Shown: positions 10,268 through 21,328, counted from the first letter of the stretch. The stretch: DNA of 64,000 nt from DASTCZ01 sp035308165 (GCA_035308165.1 DATGHC010000002.1:1-64000); one strand, 5' to 3'. The notes: a model not told the origin generated them from the sequence alone. Numbers and translations are program-made.

Positions 10268-10726
10268 ATGCTCCCCGGACTGAAATCCATGCTCAATTAC
10301 CATCCCCTGTTCGTCCACTTCCCCATTGCGCTTTGGTTCGCGGCTCTGCTCTACGAAGCGCTGGCCATCTGGCGCGCAAACGATGAGTGGCACCGCACCG
10401 CCATCCGCCTGCTTTACCTCGGCACACTCGGAGCCTTCGCCGCCGCATTCACCGGGTGGTTTGCGGAATCTTCCGTTCCCGACACCGGAGCCGTCCGCTC
10501 CGTCTTCGAGATTCACGAATTGTTGATGCTCATCACCACCAGTTTCGCCGCTGCTCTTTGCCTCTTGTGCTTTGCCATGCGCGCACGCTTTACATCGGGG
10601 ATGCGCCGCCTCCTTCTCGCCGGCCTGGTGGTGCTCGCAATACTCACCACCATGGGAGCCGACCGCGGCGCCCAACTGGTCTACAAATTCGCCACATCCG
10701 TAAATTTGCCCGACGCGCCGAAATAG
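10268..10726 (+). CDS. DUF2231-family membrane protein
   Basis: Integral membrane protein of 152 aa with four predicted helices. The opening NYHPLFVHFPIALWFAALL with its conserved His residues is the hallmark of DUF2231 proteins, often associated with heme or redox proteins; function here is unknown. A long frame is open from 10076, but the ATG at 10268 has GGAGG about 8 nt upstream and begins at the family N-terminus, so it is chosen. The C-terminus has DRGAQLVYK, also usual in this family. Confidence 0.8.
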   Translation: MLPGLKSMLNYHPLFVHFPIALWFAALLYEALAIWRANDEWHRTAIRLLYLGTLGAFAAAFTGWFAESSVPDTGAVRSVFEIHELLMLITTSFAAALCLLCFAMRARFTSGMRRLLLAGLVVLAILTTMGADRGAQLVYKFATSVNLPDAPK

Positions 10727-10756
10727 CCGAACCTTAGTCCCACTTCATTTCATCCC

Positions 10757-11302
10757 ATGGATAGACTCCGATATGCTGGGCAGCGAGGTCGCATGGACAA
10801 TCCCGAAGCCGCTCAATTCCTCGATTACTTTGAAAAAGTTCGCGCGCGCACCATGCGCGTCGCCAAGTGCATTCCTCGCGAAAAAATCGAGTGGACCTTT
10901 AAGCCCGGCCGTTTCACCTTGGGCGATTTGCTCCGCCACCTCGCCGGAACCGAGCGCTACATGTGGGCGGAAAACGCGCGCTTCCAGCCCAGCCGCTATC
11001 CCGGCCACAGCCACGAACTGGCCGAGGGATACGACGCAACGTTTGCCTATCTGGATCGATTGCACGGCGAAGCGATGGCGATTTTCGGCGCGCTTACCGA
11101 TGCCGACCTGCAGCGGAAATGTTCGACTCCGGACGACGCTTCCATCACACTCTGGAAGTGGCTCCGCCTCATGGCCGAACACGAAATCCATCATCGCGGG
11201 CAAATCTATCTTTATTTAGCTATGCTGGATGTTCCCACGCCGCCGCTCTACGGCCTGACCGAAGCGCAGGTGCGCGAGCGGAGCAAGCAAACGGCGGGAT
11301 AG
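10757..11302 (+). CDS. DinB-family four-helix protein
   Basis: Protein of 181 aa (169 if the ATG at 10793, MDNPEAAQF, is used). It has the DinB fold pattern: YFEKVRARTMRVAKCIPREKIEW, then FTLGDLLRHLAGTERYMW with a His that usually binds metal, and the late motif MAEHEIHHRGQIYLYLAML with the other two metal His residues. DinB-like enzymes are thiol-dependent transferases or hydrolases; the substrate cannot be inferred. It is next to the DUF2231 gene on the same strand. Confidence 0.85.
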   Translation: MDRLRYAGQRGRMDNPEAAQFLDYFEKVRARTMRVAKCIPREKIEWTFKPGRFTLGDLLRHLAGTERYMWAENARFQPSRYPGHSHELAEGYDATFAYLDRLHGEAMAIFGALTDADLQRKCSTPDDASITLWKWLRLMAEHEIHHRGQIYLYLAMLDVPTPPLYGLTEAQVRERSKQTAG

Positions 11303-11397
11303 AATGGATGTGTGGCCCGCCCCGCTTGGTAGAGGTTGGGGGTTGAATGGCTGCACAATGATCAGGCCAGCGAATCGTCACCGGCTCTAAGTAATTA

Positions 11398-11604
11398 ATG
11401 AACACAACAAACAGCGCGCCCAAACAAAAAACCTGCGAAGCCTGCGGCGCTCAATTCCCCTGCTTCTCAAACGGCGGCGGATGCTGGTGTGAAGAGGTAA
11501 AAGTTAGCCAACAAACGCTCGCCGACCTCCGCGCGCGCCACAACGATTGCCTCTGCCCCGCCTGCCTCGCGAAATCTGCCCGACCATCGCTACCCGGCGT
11601 TTAA
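11398..11604 (+). CDS. Small cysteine-rich CWC-family protein
   Basis: A 68-aa protein with Cys pairs in the arrangement CEACGAQFPC, then GGGCWCEEV and CLCPACL. The Cys-Trp-Cys core is the hallmark of the cysteine-rich CWC family, which presumably binds zinc. Function is unknown. It stands alone on the plus strand between a DinB gene and a serine hydrolase gene. Confidence 0.75.
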   Translation: MNTTNSAPKQKTCEACGAQFPCFSNGGGCWCEEVKVSQQTLADLRARHNDCLCPACLAKSARPSLPGV

Positions 11605-11715
11605 TCACATTCCCCGATTGCAGGGATCGAAACCTCATCAGCCGTAGTCGTTCATCACCCGCGTGGATCGCGGTACGCTTGTGATGCACAAGAAAACGTC
11701 GGAGTGTGAAGCGAA

Positions 11716-13272
11716 ATGTTGAGATTTGACGCAAAAAGATTCTCTTTTCGGCTGGCTGGGCTCTCGATGTTCCTGGCCATCCCGTTCAGCGGTTGGTACC
11801 TCTCCTGGATCAATTCAGAGCGCGTCGTGGTCGCGCCGTCCCAGTCGCAATTCGTTCCCTTGAGAACCTCCGAGGACTCAAATACCGTCGCGGCCCGCCT
11901 CGAAGCGGATATTCCCGTTCTGATGAAGCAGGCCAAAGTTCCGGGGCTTTCCATTGCGCTTATACGCAATTCCAAGATCGCCTGGAGCCATGGCTTCGGC
12001 GTCAGAAGCGCCCAGGCCGGAAGCCCCGTCACAGCCTCAACCATTTTTGAAGCGGCCTCCCTCGGGAAACCGGTATTCGCCTATGCCGTGCTGAAACTGG
12101 TCGACCAGGGAAAGCTAAAGCTCGATAATCCGCTCACAGACTATCTTCCGAAATATGAAATAAAAGACCCGAGTCTTCAGAAAATAACTGCGCGGATAGT
12201 CTTGAGCCACCGGACCGGATTTCCGAATTGGAGGCGGGGAAATCCTCTCACCATCTCCTTCACTCCAGGTGATAGATTCAGCTACTCCGGCGAGGGGTTC
12301 GTGTATTTGCAGAAGGTCGTCGAACGCATTACCGGCGAGCCAATTCAGCAATTTATGCAGAGAGTGGTGTTCAAGCCTCTGGAAATGCCGGATAGCAGCT
12401 ATGTATGGCAGACCAGGTTTGAAGGCCGGGCTGCATTTCCCCACGGACCAGCAGGTGAGGTCACTCCAAAACAAAAACCGGGAACTGCAAACGTCGCCGC
12501 CTCTTTGCACACTACGGTGGATGATTATGCGCGATTCGTGATCGCCGCTATGAACGGCACGGGGCTCAGCAAGGACTCGGCTCGTGAGATGTTGTCAGCC
12601 CAGGTGAAGCTGGATCCAGATTGCGTGATGTGCACAGACAGAAAGCCCGTTCAACTTTCCGAAAATTTGGCCTGGGGTCTCGGTCTGGGATTGCAAATGA
12701 CCAGTGAAGGGAAATCCTTCTGGCATTGGGGCGACAACGACAATTTCAAGTCCTATGTTGTCGCCTTCCCGCAGCAAGGAATTGGTGTCGTATATTTTGC
12801 CAATGGATTTAATGGCTTGAGCCTTCGAGACCGCCTGGTCCAGGAATCAATCGGAGGAGATCAACCCGCTTTTGCATGGTCGAAGTACGATCAATTTGAT
12901 AGTCCGCAAGTTCAAGTCCGCAATGCGCTTGACGAAGCGTTTGCGGAATCGGGAAGCAGTAAAGGTGTGCTTGTTTACGAGGATTTGCGTGTAAAGAATT
13001 CTGCAATTTTCAACGACGAGTCCCTTCTCAACAGTCTTGGTTTTTCTTTGATGAGTCGCAGGAAAATCAGGGAGGCGGCTACCGTCTTTGGTCTGAATGC
13101 CAAGGCCTTTCCGAATTCCTGGACGGCCTTCGACAGTTTGGGTCTGATCTATATGGTTACGGGAAAGAAGGAACTCGCTATCCAGAACTATCAAAAATCG
13201 CTGGACCTGAATCCCGCGAACACCAGGGCCAAAGATAACCTCAATAAGTTGCGGAGCATTCCCTCAAATTAA
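11716..13272 (+). CDS. Serine hydrolase (class C beta-lactamase/penicillin-binding fold) with C-terminal TPRs
   Basis: 518-aa exported protein: N-terminal hydrophobic segment (residues about 10-30), then a class C beta-lactamase-like domain. The nucleophile motif SxxK is in AASLGKPVFAY, the Tyr motif is FSYSGEGFVYLQ, and the third motif is HWGDN in place of KTG. The last about 100 residues hold two tetratricopeptide-like repeats (AATVFGLNAKAFPNSWTAFD; IQNYQKSLDLNP). Such proteins include esterases and D-amino peptidases, so the true substrate is open. It converges on rpoD with a 27-nt gap. Confidence 0.88.
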   Translation: MLRFDAKRFSFRLAGLSMFLAIPFSGWYLSWINSERVVVAPSQSQFVPLRTSEDSNTVAARLEADIPVLMKQAKVPGLSIALIRNSKIAWSHGFGVRSAQAGSPVTASTIFEAASLGKPVFAYAVLKLVDQGKLKLDNPLTDYLPKYEIKDPSLQKITARIVLSHRTGFPNWRRGNPLTISFTPGDRFSYSGEGFVYLQKVVERITGEPIQQFMQRVVFKPLEMPDSSYVWQTRFEGRAAFPHGPAGEVTPKQKPGTANVAASLHTTVDDYARFVIAAMNGTGLSKDSAREMLSAQVKLDPDCVMCTDRKPVQLSENLAWGLGLGLQMTSEGKSFWHWGDNDNFKSYVVAFPQQGIGVVYFANGFNGLSLRDRLVQESIGGDQPAFAWSKYDQFDSPQVQVRNALDEAFAESGSSKGVLVYEDLRVKNSAIFNDESLLNSLGFSLMSRRKIREAATVFGLNAKAFPNSWTAFDSLGLIYMVTGKKELAIQNYQKSLDLNPANTRAKDNLNKLRSIPSN

Positions 13273-13299
13273 CGCGGGCCGACGGAAACCTGCAGGGTC

Positions 13300-15027
<1,728 letters not shown>

Positions 15028-15115
15028 AATAGCCTCCCCCGGCCCGTCAACAAATGTCAGCGCAACGCATCAATCTATCTATCACAATTCGATGCCACAA
15101 CTTAGCGCTGGTGTT

Positions 15116-15304
15116 TCAATTTCCTTCTTGTGTCATCGGGCGGGATAATCCTGCCTTCCGCGGGCAGGGACACAGCCACACTTCGTTCCCGTTCTTGTCA
15201 AAAGTTATGGTGGATTCCCACCGGTGAGGTACTTTCCCCTCGCCCACAAACGTCCCACAAGCAATTAGATGCATATTGGAGCAGAAAGTCACAAAACCAC
15301 GCAA
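15116..15304 (-). CDS. Small hypothetical protein with a Cys pair
   Basis: Possible 62-aa protein (TTG start at 15304; 52 aa from the in-frame ATG at 15274). It contains FVGEGKVPHRW and FDKNGNEVWLCPCPR, which looks more protein-like than a random frame, but no ribosome site is visible and I recognise no family. It lies upstream of rpoD on the same strand. Treat as uncertain. Confidence 0.3.
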   Translation of the reverse strand: MRGFVTFCSNMHLIACGTFVGEGKVPHRWESTITFDKNGNEVWLCPCPRKAGLSRPMTQEGN

Positions 15305-15640
15305 TACTATATGGGACGCAACCTGCCGTCAACTTTCTTGTTTTGTGCCCTTCCTGCCTGCCCCCTCCACCTGCCGGTTCCTGATTTCGGCCCCATCCGC
15401 GCCCAAATCTCTCCCCTATATATAGACGCGCCGGGCCCGGTCTTCGTTCATCATTTTTCGGCCCGCGCCTAATGCGTCACCCATACATCAGATAACCAAT
15501 CCAGCACCGCCCCTGAGCGTACTGTTGCATTTTTCCGCTCATTTCTTCACACTGAATGCACCTCTCGACCATCTTTTGCAGCGGTAATTCTTCCGGAAAA
15601 CTTGGGTACTCCGGCTGGCAGCATTAGTTCGGGGTGTGTC
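15305..15640. other. Intergenic region without a recognisable gene
   Basis: No convincing coding frame, RNA or repeat was found. It includes a pyrimidine-rich stretch and an AT-rich TATATATAGACG tract near 15416-15430 that could belong to a promoter for the PilZ gene. The rest looks unstructured. Confidence 0.4.
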
Positions 15641-16171
15641 ATGTCTGGACCCAAGCAATCCACTTCGCCCGCGGCCAACGGCAAGGCTGCTCCCCTCCAT
15701 GATGACCGCCGCAGTCATCCGCGGTATCCCTTCACCGCCGCCGCCGAAGTCACCGACATGAAATCCCAGGCACGCTTGAATACGCGTATCAGCGATCTCG
15801 GTCTGGAAGGCGCCTACGCGGACACCACCAGCCCTTTTCCCCTTGGCACGGTCGTGAGAATCCGCATCACCAACGGATCCAGAGCGTTCGAAACTCAGGC
15901 CACCGTCACCTACGCTCTCGCCAATATGGGCATGGGTCTCTCTTTCGCTCCCCCGGAACCCGAGCAGCTTTGGGTCCTCCAAAAATGGCTTGACGAACTG
16001 AGCGGCAAAACGCCCAGCGAACCTATTCCTTCGGCTCACAACCAGCACGCTGAGCCGATACCGGCCGATATTCAGCTCGCGGTGCTCCAGGAACTCCTGA
16101 CCACCCTGATGCGCAAGGGCACCATCAGCTATTCCGAAGGCGCGGCCATGCTTCAAAGGCTGCTCCCATGA
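15641..16171 (+). CDS. PilZ-domain protein
   Basis: 176-aa soluble protein. It has the PilZ signature: DDRRSHPRYPF, where the two Arg residues and following bases match the c-di-GMP-binding RxxxR motif, and TRISDLGLEGAYAD, matching the (D/N)xSxxG motif with Leu replacing Ser. The beta-barrel part spans about residues 35-120, followed by a helical tail. It probably senses c-di-GMP, though the altered second motif could weaken binding. The frame extends to 15602, but ATG 15641 places the motif at a usual distance. No neighbours hint at its partner. Confidence 0.78.
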   Translation: MSGPKQSTSPAANGKAAPLHDDRRSHPRYPFTAAAEVTDMKSQARLNTRISDLGLEGAYADTTSPFPLGTVVRIRITNGSRAFETQATVTYALANMGMGLSFAPPEPEQLWVLQKWLDELSGKTPSEPIPSAHNQHAEPIPADIQLAVLQELLTTLMRKGTISYSEGAAMLQRLLP

Positions 16172-16443
16172 AATGCATCACAATCCATTGTCCAGGGGTT
16201 AGCTCCCTTGCATGCAAATACTTAGCCAGCAATCACCTATTTCGCTATTGCCGGCTCTCAAATGTTGGCGGCGTCGGTGCCGCATTTTGTGATCTGCGTC
16301 ACTGCGGGAATTCTCTTAAGTCCTTTACTCTATTGTGCTTTCACAGGCCTTAAGCATGTGTTAAGGTTCCCTACCGCCCGACGTCCCAGCTTGGTTTTGT
16401 AGTATTGTTCTAGAGGTGAACTCGTTCGAAAGGGGACATAGCC

Positions 16444-16818
16444 TTGATTATCGGAGACCGTTTACGGGAATTACGCGAAAAAAAGTCTCTCTCGCAAGGG
16501 GACATCGAAAAGCGCACGGGACTGCTGCGTTGCTACATCTCGCGCGTGGAAAATGGCCATACCGTCCCATCCGTGGAAACGCTGGAGAAATTGGCCCGCG
16601 CATTGGAAGTTCCTATGTACCGCCTGTTTTACGAGGGTGACCATCCACCGCAAATGCCCAATCTACCCAAGCGCAAGGGCGCGGATGACGCGGTGTGGGG
16701 CAGTTCAGGCAAGAGCGTGCCTGTCCTTCAGAAGTTCCGGCGCCTTCTCAGCAAAATGGACGACCACGATCGCAAGCTGCTGCTACACATGGCCCAGAAG
16801 ATGGCCGTCCGTCTGTAG
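16444..16818 (+). CDS. XRE-family DNA-binding regulator
   Basis: 124-aa regulator with an N-terminal Cro/CI-type helix-turn-helix (residues about 3-58: LRELREKKSLSQGDIEKRTG; SRVENGHTVPSVETLEKLA). The remaining 60 residues are basic and end in a helix (SKMDDHDRKLLLHMAQKM). No signal-sensing domain is apparent. Start is TTG at 16444 with AAAGGGGA about 8 nt upstream; no better start exists. The 270-nt upstream gap may hold its promoter. The regulated genes are unknown. Confidence 0.85.
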   Translation: MIIGDRLRELREKKSLSQGDIEKRTGLLRCYISRVENGHTVPSVETLEKLARALEVPMYRLFYEGDHPPQMPNLPKRKGADDAVWGSSGKSVPVLQKFRRLLSKMDDHDRKLLLHMAQKMAVRL

Positions 16819-16967
16819 CGGGCGCGTCCGTCTCAGCTCTCGATCCTCACTCCGTCATGTGGCTCAGGGTACCCTGCGAATCTTGCCGGGGCCCTGAGAG
16901 TTTTCCTCACCCAACCCGCGCCGCACCACGGGTCGGCCATGGCGGGAATCGCGCGATCCGTCACTCT

Positions 16968-17330
16968 TCACCCCAACCGCGCCCCGGTTCTCCCCACATC
17001 TTCAAATATCGACAGCAGATTCGTCACTCCCAGCAGCTCCCGAATTGGCCGGCTCATGTTCGTCAATTTCAATTCGCAGCCGGCCTTGCGCGCCGACACA
17101 TACAGCCCCACCAGCGCGCCCAGCCCGGAGCTGTCCATCCGTGTCACGCCGCCCAAATCCAGAGTGATCCGCTTCTCAATCGGAATAAGTTTTTTCACCG
17201 TCTCCTTCAGATGCGGCGCAGTCTCAAAGATCAGATTCCCTTTGCACTGCATCAACACCATGCCGCCGGCATCCGCGCTCTTGTGTATCTCCAGTCCGTG
17301 AATAAGTTTTGCTTTGGGTTCCCCTGACAT
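16968..17330 (-). CDS. STAS-domain anti-sigma factor antagonist
   Basis: 120-aa protein of the SpoIIAA type. It has VMLVQ-like first strands and the phosphorylation-site motif MDSSGLGALVGLYVSARKAG, in which a Ser next to Asp would be phosphorylated by an anti-sigma kinase. The core ends with SRPIRELLGVTNLLSIF. No cognate serine kinase, phosphatase or sigma-B-like factor is adjacent, so its partner lies elsewhere; the PP2C at 36.7 kb is of a different module. ATG 17330 is preceded by GGAGGG about 6 nt upstream. Confidence 0.88.
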   Translation of the reverse strand: MSGEPKAKLIHGLEIHKSADAGGMVLMQCKGNLIFETAPHLKETVKKLIPIEKRITLDLGGVTRMDSSGLGALVGLYVSARKAGCELKLTNMSRPIRELLGVTNLLSIFEDVGRTGARLG

Positions 17331-17538
17331 CGGCCCTCCTTCGCGCCGCGATCCCTGGCGGCACGCCCTGCTTTCCTTAAGTTGTCTCTAACGCTTTTCA
17401 CCCCCAAACACAAGCGATTCCGCGCCCCGCGCCCCCGCTCGTATGGAACGAGCGTGGCGACGGGGTGCGCGCCGCTGCAGGCGCTGACACGGGAGCGCGG
17501 CCTGGCGTTGGCACAATCCCACCGAGCGCGGTCACCTG

Positions 17539-17896
17539 ATGGGAGACATCCCGGCGCTGATTTTGGCGGCATTCATTTTGGGAATCTTGACGCCGTGCGG
17601 CACGCTGGCGTGTTGCCGGGTGACCGTGTGCCAAGATCTGGATGGGCGAGTGAGTCTGTACTATGGACCACAATGTGTCGGGCAGATTAGCGGCGAAAAT
17701 AACGAAACGAAATCGGCGGCGGAAAAGGGCTGTGGAAATGCCGGTGGCTTCGCCACCCTGGATCCCGCGCAGCGGGATCCACTTTCCCACAGCCCCGGGG
17801 ACTACGGTGCAGCATCCGTTGTTTCCTGAGGCGAAGGAAAATCAAAAGCGGACACATCACTTGCTTACAATTGCGGTCATCTCGATTTGCTAACAA
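17539..17896 (+). mobile_element. Decayed insertion-sequence remnant (transposase C-terminus and end repeats)
   Basis: The frame near 17605-17690 encodes CRVTVCQDLDGRVSLYYG, which resembles the C-terminus of rve-type (IS481/ISNCY-like) transposases. About 160 nt further, two similar 23-24 nt units (17848-17870 and 17873-17896, each GCGG(A/T)CA...TTGCT(A/T)ACAA) resemble multiple transposase-binding repeats at IS ends. There is no intact transposase upstream, and the 96-codon frame starting at 17539 runs through noncoding palindromes, so I regard it as a remnant rather than a gene. Confidence 0.4.
17727..17795. repeat. Palindromic repeat element with two internal hairpins
   Basis: The outer arms are GGGCTGTGGAAA and TTTCCCACAGCCC (one bulge). 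Inside are two perfect hairpins: GGTGGC-TTC-GCCACC (17743-17757) and TGGATCCCGC-GCA-GCGGGATCCA (17759-17781). The structure could form a cruciform or a branched RNA. It lies within the IS remnant region and has the look of a dispersed palindromic (REP/MITE-like) unit. Confidence 0.6.
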
Positions 17897-18145
17897 CGGG
17901 AGATTCTAGGCCAACTTACAATTTGAAGAACGCCATCTCGATGACCTCGTCGCTGGTCATTTTCTGGGCTTGCCGCTATCCAACGCAAAGTGAGGCGATG
18001 ATCGTGCAAACTGTTCATTAGTAGGGAAGGCTAGCGAAGAACACGCAGATCTCCCTCTGATGAGTTGATATCCGTACTGATGGCTCGTTGAAATTGTCGA
18101 TCCGCGTACCGTCCATTCAATTACATCGAGGTGGTTGACGCGCGG
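17897..18145. other. Intergenic region without a recognisable gene
   Basis: Between the IS remnant and the end of the TIG/NHL lipoprotein gene there is no convincing coding frame, RNA or strong repeat. It may include further degraded IS sequence. Confidence 0.35.
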
Positions 18146-20497
18146 TCATGGGACCACCACAATGCCCGATGGTTGGACAAGATTGGCGAAGGCGCCAGCA
18201 GGCATGGTGATAGGGTTCCCTTGTTTGTCAAAAACACCAATTGTCCCACCGCAAATGTTCGTGACGTAATACATTGGAGTGACCGCATTCCCGCTGCTGA
18301 CAATTGAGTCCGGTCCGTTCAGACCCGGAAACCCACCGCTTGTTGTTACTGGGGTGCCGTCCGATGTAAACACGAAAACCTGATTTACCGAGCATGCCCC
18401 AAACGACGAGAAAGCTCCCGTGACGTAGAGATTTCCTGTGATTGGATCCCACGACACATCGTCGGGTGAGCTGAGGCCCGGGAAGGCGCCAGCGGCTGTC
18501 TGCACTGAATTGCCATCTTGATCAAAAACTGTGATGGTGTTGTTTCCCGCGTTTGTGACATATATCAACCCATTCGAAGAGTCCCATCCCACGCCGAAGG
18601 GAAGGTTGAGGTTTTGGAATGTACCACTGGCGAGTGAGATCTGGTTGCCGACCTCGTCAAAGACAAGAACCTGGTTTTGATTTGGTTCATTAATATACAA
18701 ATGCCGGTTTACCGGATTGAAAGTGATGTCTTCGGGATCATTCAACCCCGCGAAGGCGTTAATTCCCAAATTGACCGTATTTCCTGATGTGTCGTAAACG
18801 GTGACCGAATTACTCCCGAGGTTCGCAACATAGATATGCTGATTGGATGGATCATAGGCGATCCCGTCGGGTGTATTGAGACCGGCGAATGCCCCGGACA
18901 CCGGGACGGTTTTGCCTTGAGAGTCATAAACTTGGAGAGAATTGGCAGATGCATCGACGACGTAGATGCGGCCCGCGCTATTGCTTGAAGTAGGTGGAAA
19001 AATTCCCTGAAGAGCGATGCAGCCCTCGGTGATCAAGTTTTGCGGATTGAGAGGGTCTTGCAAAATGAAGACTTGTTGCAATACTTGCGCCGTCGCGTCT
19101 CCAAGGAATCTCTGGGTCAACTGCGTCGCAATGAACTGAGCACATTCAGGCCCAAGGCTATCCAGGGTAAAATCAAGCGTTCCGGCACAAATTACGGCTC
19201 CGATGCCCGTCCCTCCCAGAAGGCAAGAGATGACTGTTACTCCGGTTCCCACGCAGCTGAGCTCATCCTGTAGGGTTCCGATGGAACTAATCGCGTTGCA
19301 GGCCTCGTTTATCAGGTTACTTGGTTGAATGTTCAAATTGTTCTGGGTGTAAATCTGCTGGCAAACCGTCGAGACGGTTGTGGTCAGAGCAGCGTCAGTA
19401 AAGCAGTTGTTTGGATTGAGGAATGGATTAGTTGATGAGGGCGACCCGCTTGCCCCGATGGCAAATGATTGCAGATTCCTCGATGCGCTAGCTTGCGGGG
19501 TGGAGTTCTCACCCGACCCAGATGACCTTCGCCCAATGACTGAGCCCGCTGCCAGATTTTGAAAAACAATGTTCACCGCCGCAGTTTGACCCCCGGCGGT
19601 TGCTGTCACCACCACCGGTTGCGCCGAACCCCCAGGTGTTGGCGGTGGGATACTCGAAGTCAGTCCACCATTTGCGCTGGTAACGCCAGCTAGGGTTGAT
19701 GGTTGCCCTGAAGATGAGCTGAAGTTGATAGGCAGATTGGCAACCGGCTTACCATTCGGGTCCAGAGCCGCCGCGGCAAGTGTCCAAGGTCCATTCGCCG
19801 CGTTTGGGGCCACTGGGGTAGCCAACAGAGTAATGGAAGCAACGGTTACGATGGAAAGAACTTCTGGGCCCGACGCGCCACCACCTGGACCAGCATTCGT
19901 GACCATCACGCTTTGGGTTCCGGCAGCCGCCAGCAGACTGGGTGGAATGGAAGCGGTCAATTGACTCGCAGAAACGAACGTTGATGTGACCTTTGTCCCA
20001 CCGACAGTAACGCCTGATGTAGAAACAAAACCGGATCCAGCAATTGCAATCGTTGTGATCGGTGAACCAACGGCCAGAACAGTCGGAGAAATGGAATTCA
20101 ATACCGGCAGAGGATTATTTACGGTGAAGTTTCCCGGGTTGGAGGCCCCGCCACCTGGTGTCGGATTCGTGACAACGACTCCGAAATTCCCCGCCGCTGA
20201 CTGATCCGCGGCACTCAGTGAGATCGTGAGTTGAGTTGAGCTCACGAATGTAGCGGGATGAGCTGCGCTGGAGAAAGTGACAGTAGACGAGCTCAAGAAG
20301 TTTGACCCGTTTATGGTTAGGGTCTGTTGACCGGACCCCGCCAGTGCTGATGAAGGAGACAGGCCTGAAATTGCAGGCACGGGATTCGACGGTGGGGGCG
20401 GCGGACCGCCCGCGTTGTTGCTGTTGCATCCAGGTGCTGCGATAGCCAGAAAGATTGCTAAACTGCAGATGAATTTCGAGATAGATTGTGGCCTCAC
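18146..20497 (-). CDS. Surface lipoprotein with TIG domains and a six-repeat NHL-type propeller
   Basis: 783-aa exported protein. The signal peptide ends in a lipobox (AIAAPGC), giving a lipid-anchored Cys near residue 24 and a Pro-rich spacer. Two IPT/TIG beta-sandwich domains follow (about 40-215: SGLSPSSALAGSG; NSISPTVLAVGSP), then an Ig-like domain (ALDPNGKPVANLPINFSSSS). A middle Cys-containing helical part (about 340-505) is unassigned. The C-terminal 280 residues hold six NHL-like blades (GRIYVVDASANSLQVYD; HIYVANLGSNSVTVYD; LIYVTNAGNNTITVFD and others). The role is probably binding or adhesion outside the cell. It stands alone. Confidence 0.85.
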   Translation of the reverse strand: MRPQSISKFICSLAIFLAIAAPGCNSNNAGGPPPPPSNPVPAISGLSPSSALAGSGQQTLTINGSNFLSSSTVTFSSAAHPATFVSSTQLTISLSAADQSAAGNFGVVVTNPTPGGGASNPGNFTVNNPLPVLNSISPTVLAVGSPITTIAIAGSGFVSTSGVTVGGTKVTSTFVSASQLTASIPPSLLAAAGTQSVMVTNAGPGGGASGPEVLSIVTVASITLLATPVAPNAANGPWTLAAAALDPNGKPVANLPINFSSSSGQPSTLAGVTSANGGLTSSIPPPTPGGSAQPVVVTATAGGQTAAVNIVFQNLAAGSVIGRRSSGSGENSTPQASASRNLQSFAIGASGSPSSTNPFLNPNNCFTDAALTTTVSTVCQQIYTQNNLNIQPSNLINEACNAISSIGTLQDELSCVGTGVTVISCLLGGTGIGAVICAGTLDFTLDSLGPECAQFIATQLTQRFLGDATAQVLQQVFILQDPLNPQNLITEGCIALQGIFPPTSSNSAGRIYVVDASANSLQVYDSQGKTVPVSGAFAGLNTPDGIAYDPSNQHIYVANLGSNSVTVYDTSGNTVNLGINAFAGLNDPEDITFNPVNRHLYINEPNQNQVLVFDEVGNQISLASGTFQNLNLPFGVGWDSSNGLIYVTNAGNNTITVFDQDGNSVQTAAGAFPGLSSPDDVSWDPITGNLYVTGAFSSFGACSVNQVFVFTSDGTPVTTSGGFPGLNGPDSIVSSGNAVTPMYYVTNICGGTIGVFDKQGNPITMPAGAFANLVQPSGIVVVP

Positions 20498-20665
20498 GGT
20501 TCACATCTCCTTAAGAATCTATGTTTTTCCCGCCACCTGTAGAAGGCCGACTCCGAACGCTGAAATTCGCCCGGCCGCGGCTATAACAGTGCGCGGACAA
20601 AGATTTCGTTTGGCACGTTTCACGTTCCGCGCCACCTTCGGAAACACAAAGAAGCCAGTGCTGGC

Positions 20666-21220
20666 TCACGACTCGGGGACGTTCACAGTTACATCGTGGT
20701 TCCCATCGACATAGACATCCATCGTCGACCCTTTTTTCATGATAATTGCTTTGCCTTTCTTGAATCCGCCGGAAAGGCCCATCATTGCCCCGCCCGCACT
20801 GAATTCTTTCCCACCCTGCGCAGAGCTCCCGCGTAAACGAACGTTGTTTCCGTCGACCGCTTTGACATAGTCGATTGAGAATGCAAGCGTCCCTGACTTG
20901 CCCCAGCCTCCCCTCTTCTCGGCTTGAGCAACCTTGCCGACTGCTGGCGTCCCCTTAGCGATTACAACAACACCATTGACCTTCACATCCTCTGCGATCT
21001 CGCAGGGTACGGGATCTTCGGGATGATTTTTTTCGGAGCTAAGCTCCTCAGTGAAAATCACATGCACGATGATTCCGTCTTGGATCTTCAACGCTTTATT
21101 TTTTGTCTGAGTTTGCGGTGCAGCAGTGGCTGCGGGTGCGATTAGAGCCCCAGCGCTGAAGACCAGCAATGCTGTTGCCCAAACGAAGAACGTTCTGGAT
21201 GGCCGGATGCTATGCATCAT
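20666..21220 (-). CDS. Secreted protein of unknown function
   Basis: 184-aa protein with a signal peptide (TFFVWATALLVFSAGALIAP, cleavage near APAATAAPQ). The mature part is beta-rich, with IIVHVIFTEELSSEKN, GTPAVGKVAQAEKRGGWGK and LAFSIDYVKAVDGNNVRLRG, a pattern I know from predicted secreted acidobacterial proteins, but the function is unknown. A strong GGAGG site lies 6 nt before ATG 21220. It is divergent from the HTH-membrane regulator at 21.4 kb, which suggests that the regulator may control it. Confidence 0.75.
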   Translation of the reverse strand: MMHSIRPSRTFFVWATALLVFSAGALIAPAATAAPQTQTKNKALKIQDGIIVHVIFTEELSSEKNHPEDPVPCEIAEDVKVNGVVVIAKGTPAVGKVAQAEKRGGWGKSGTLAFSIDYVKAVDGNNVRLRGSSAQGGKEFSAGGAMMGLSGGFKKGKAIIMKKGSTMDVYVDGNHDVTVNVPES

Positions 21221-21328
21221 TTGAAACCTCCACTTCCTCTAAGGAATCAAGGATAAGTTGTTGAAACCCCTCCGCCTGCGACTCTCCGGGCTTGGCACTT
21301 TTCTCCTATTGGTATAGAGTCTGGCAAG

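Noticed and set aside
17539..17829. A 96-codon gene with a hydrophobic start and Cys residues
   Set aside because: Its latter half is the palindromic element and its middle resembles a transposase tail, so a remnant is more likely.
21293..21316. Sigma-54-like TGGCAC element before the HTH regulator
   Set aside because: The GC of the -12 element is missing at the required spacing.
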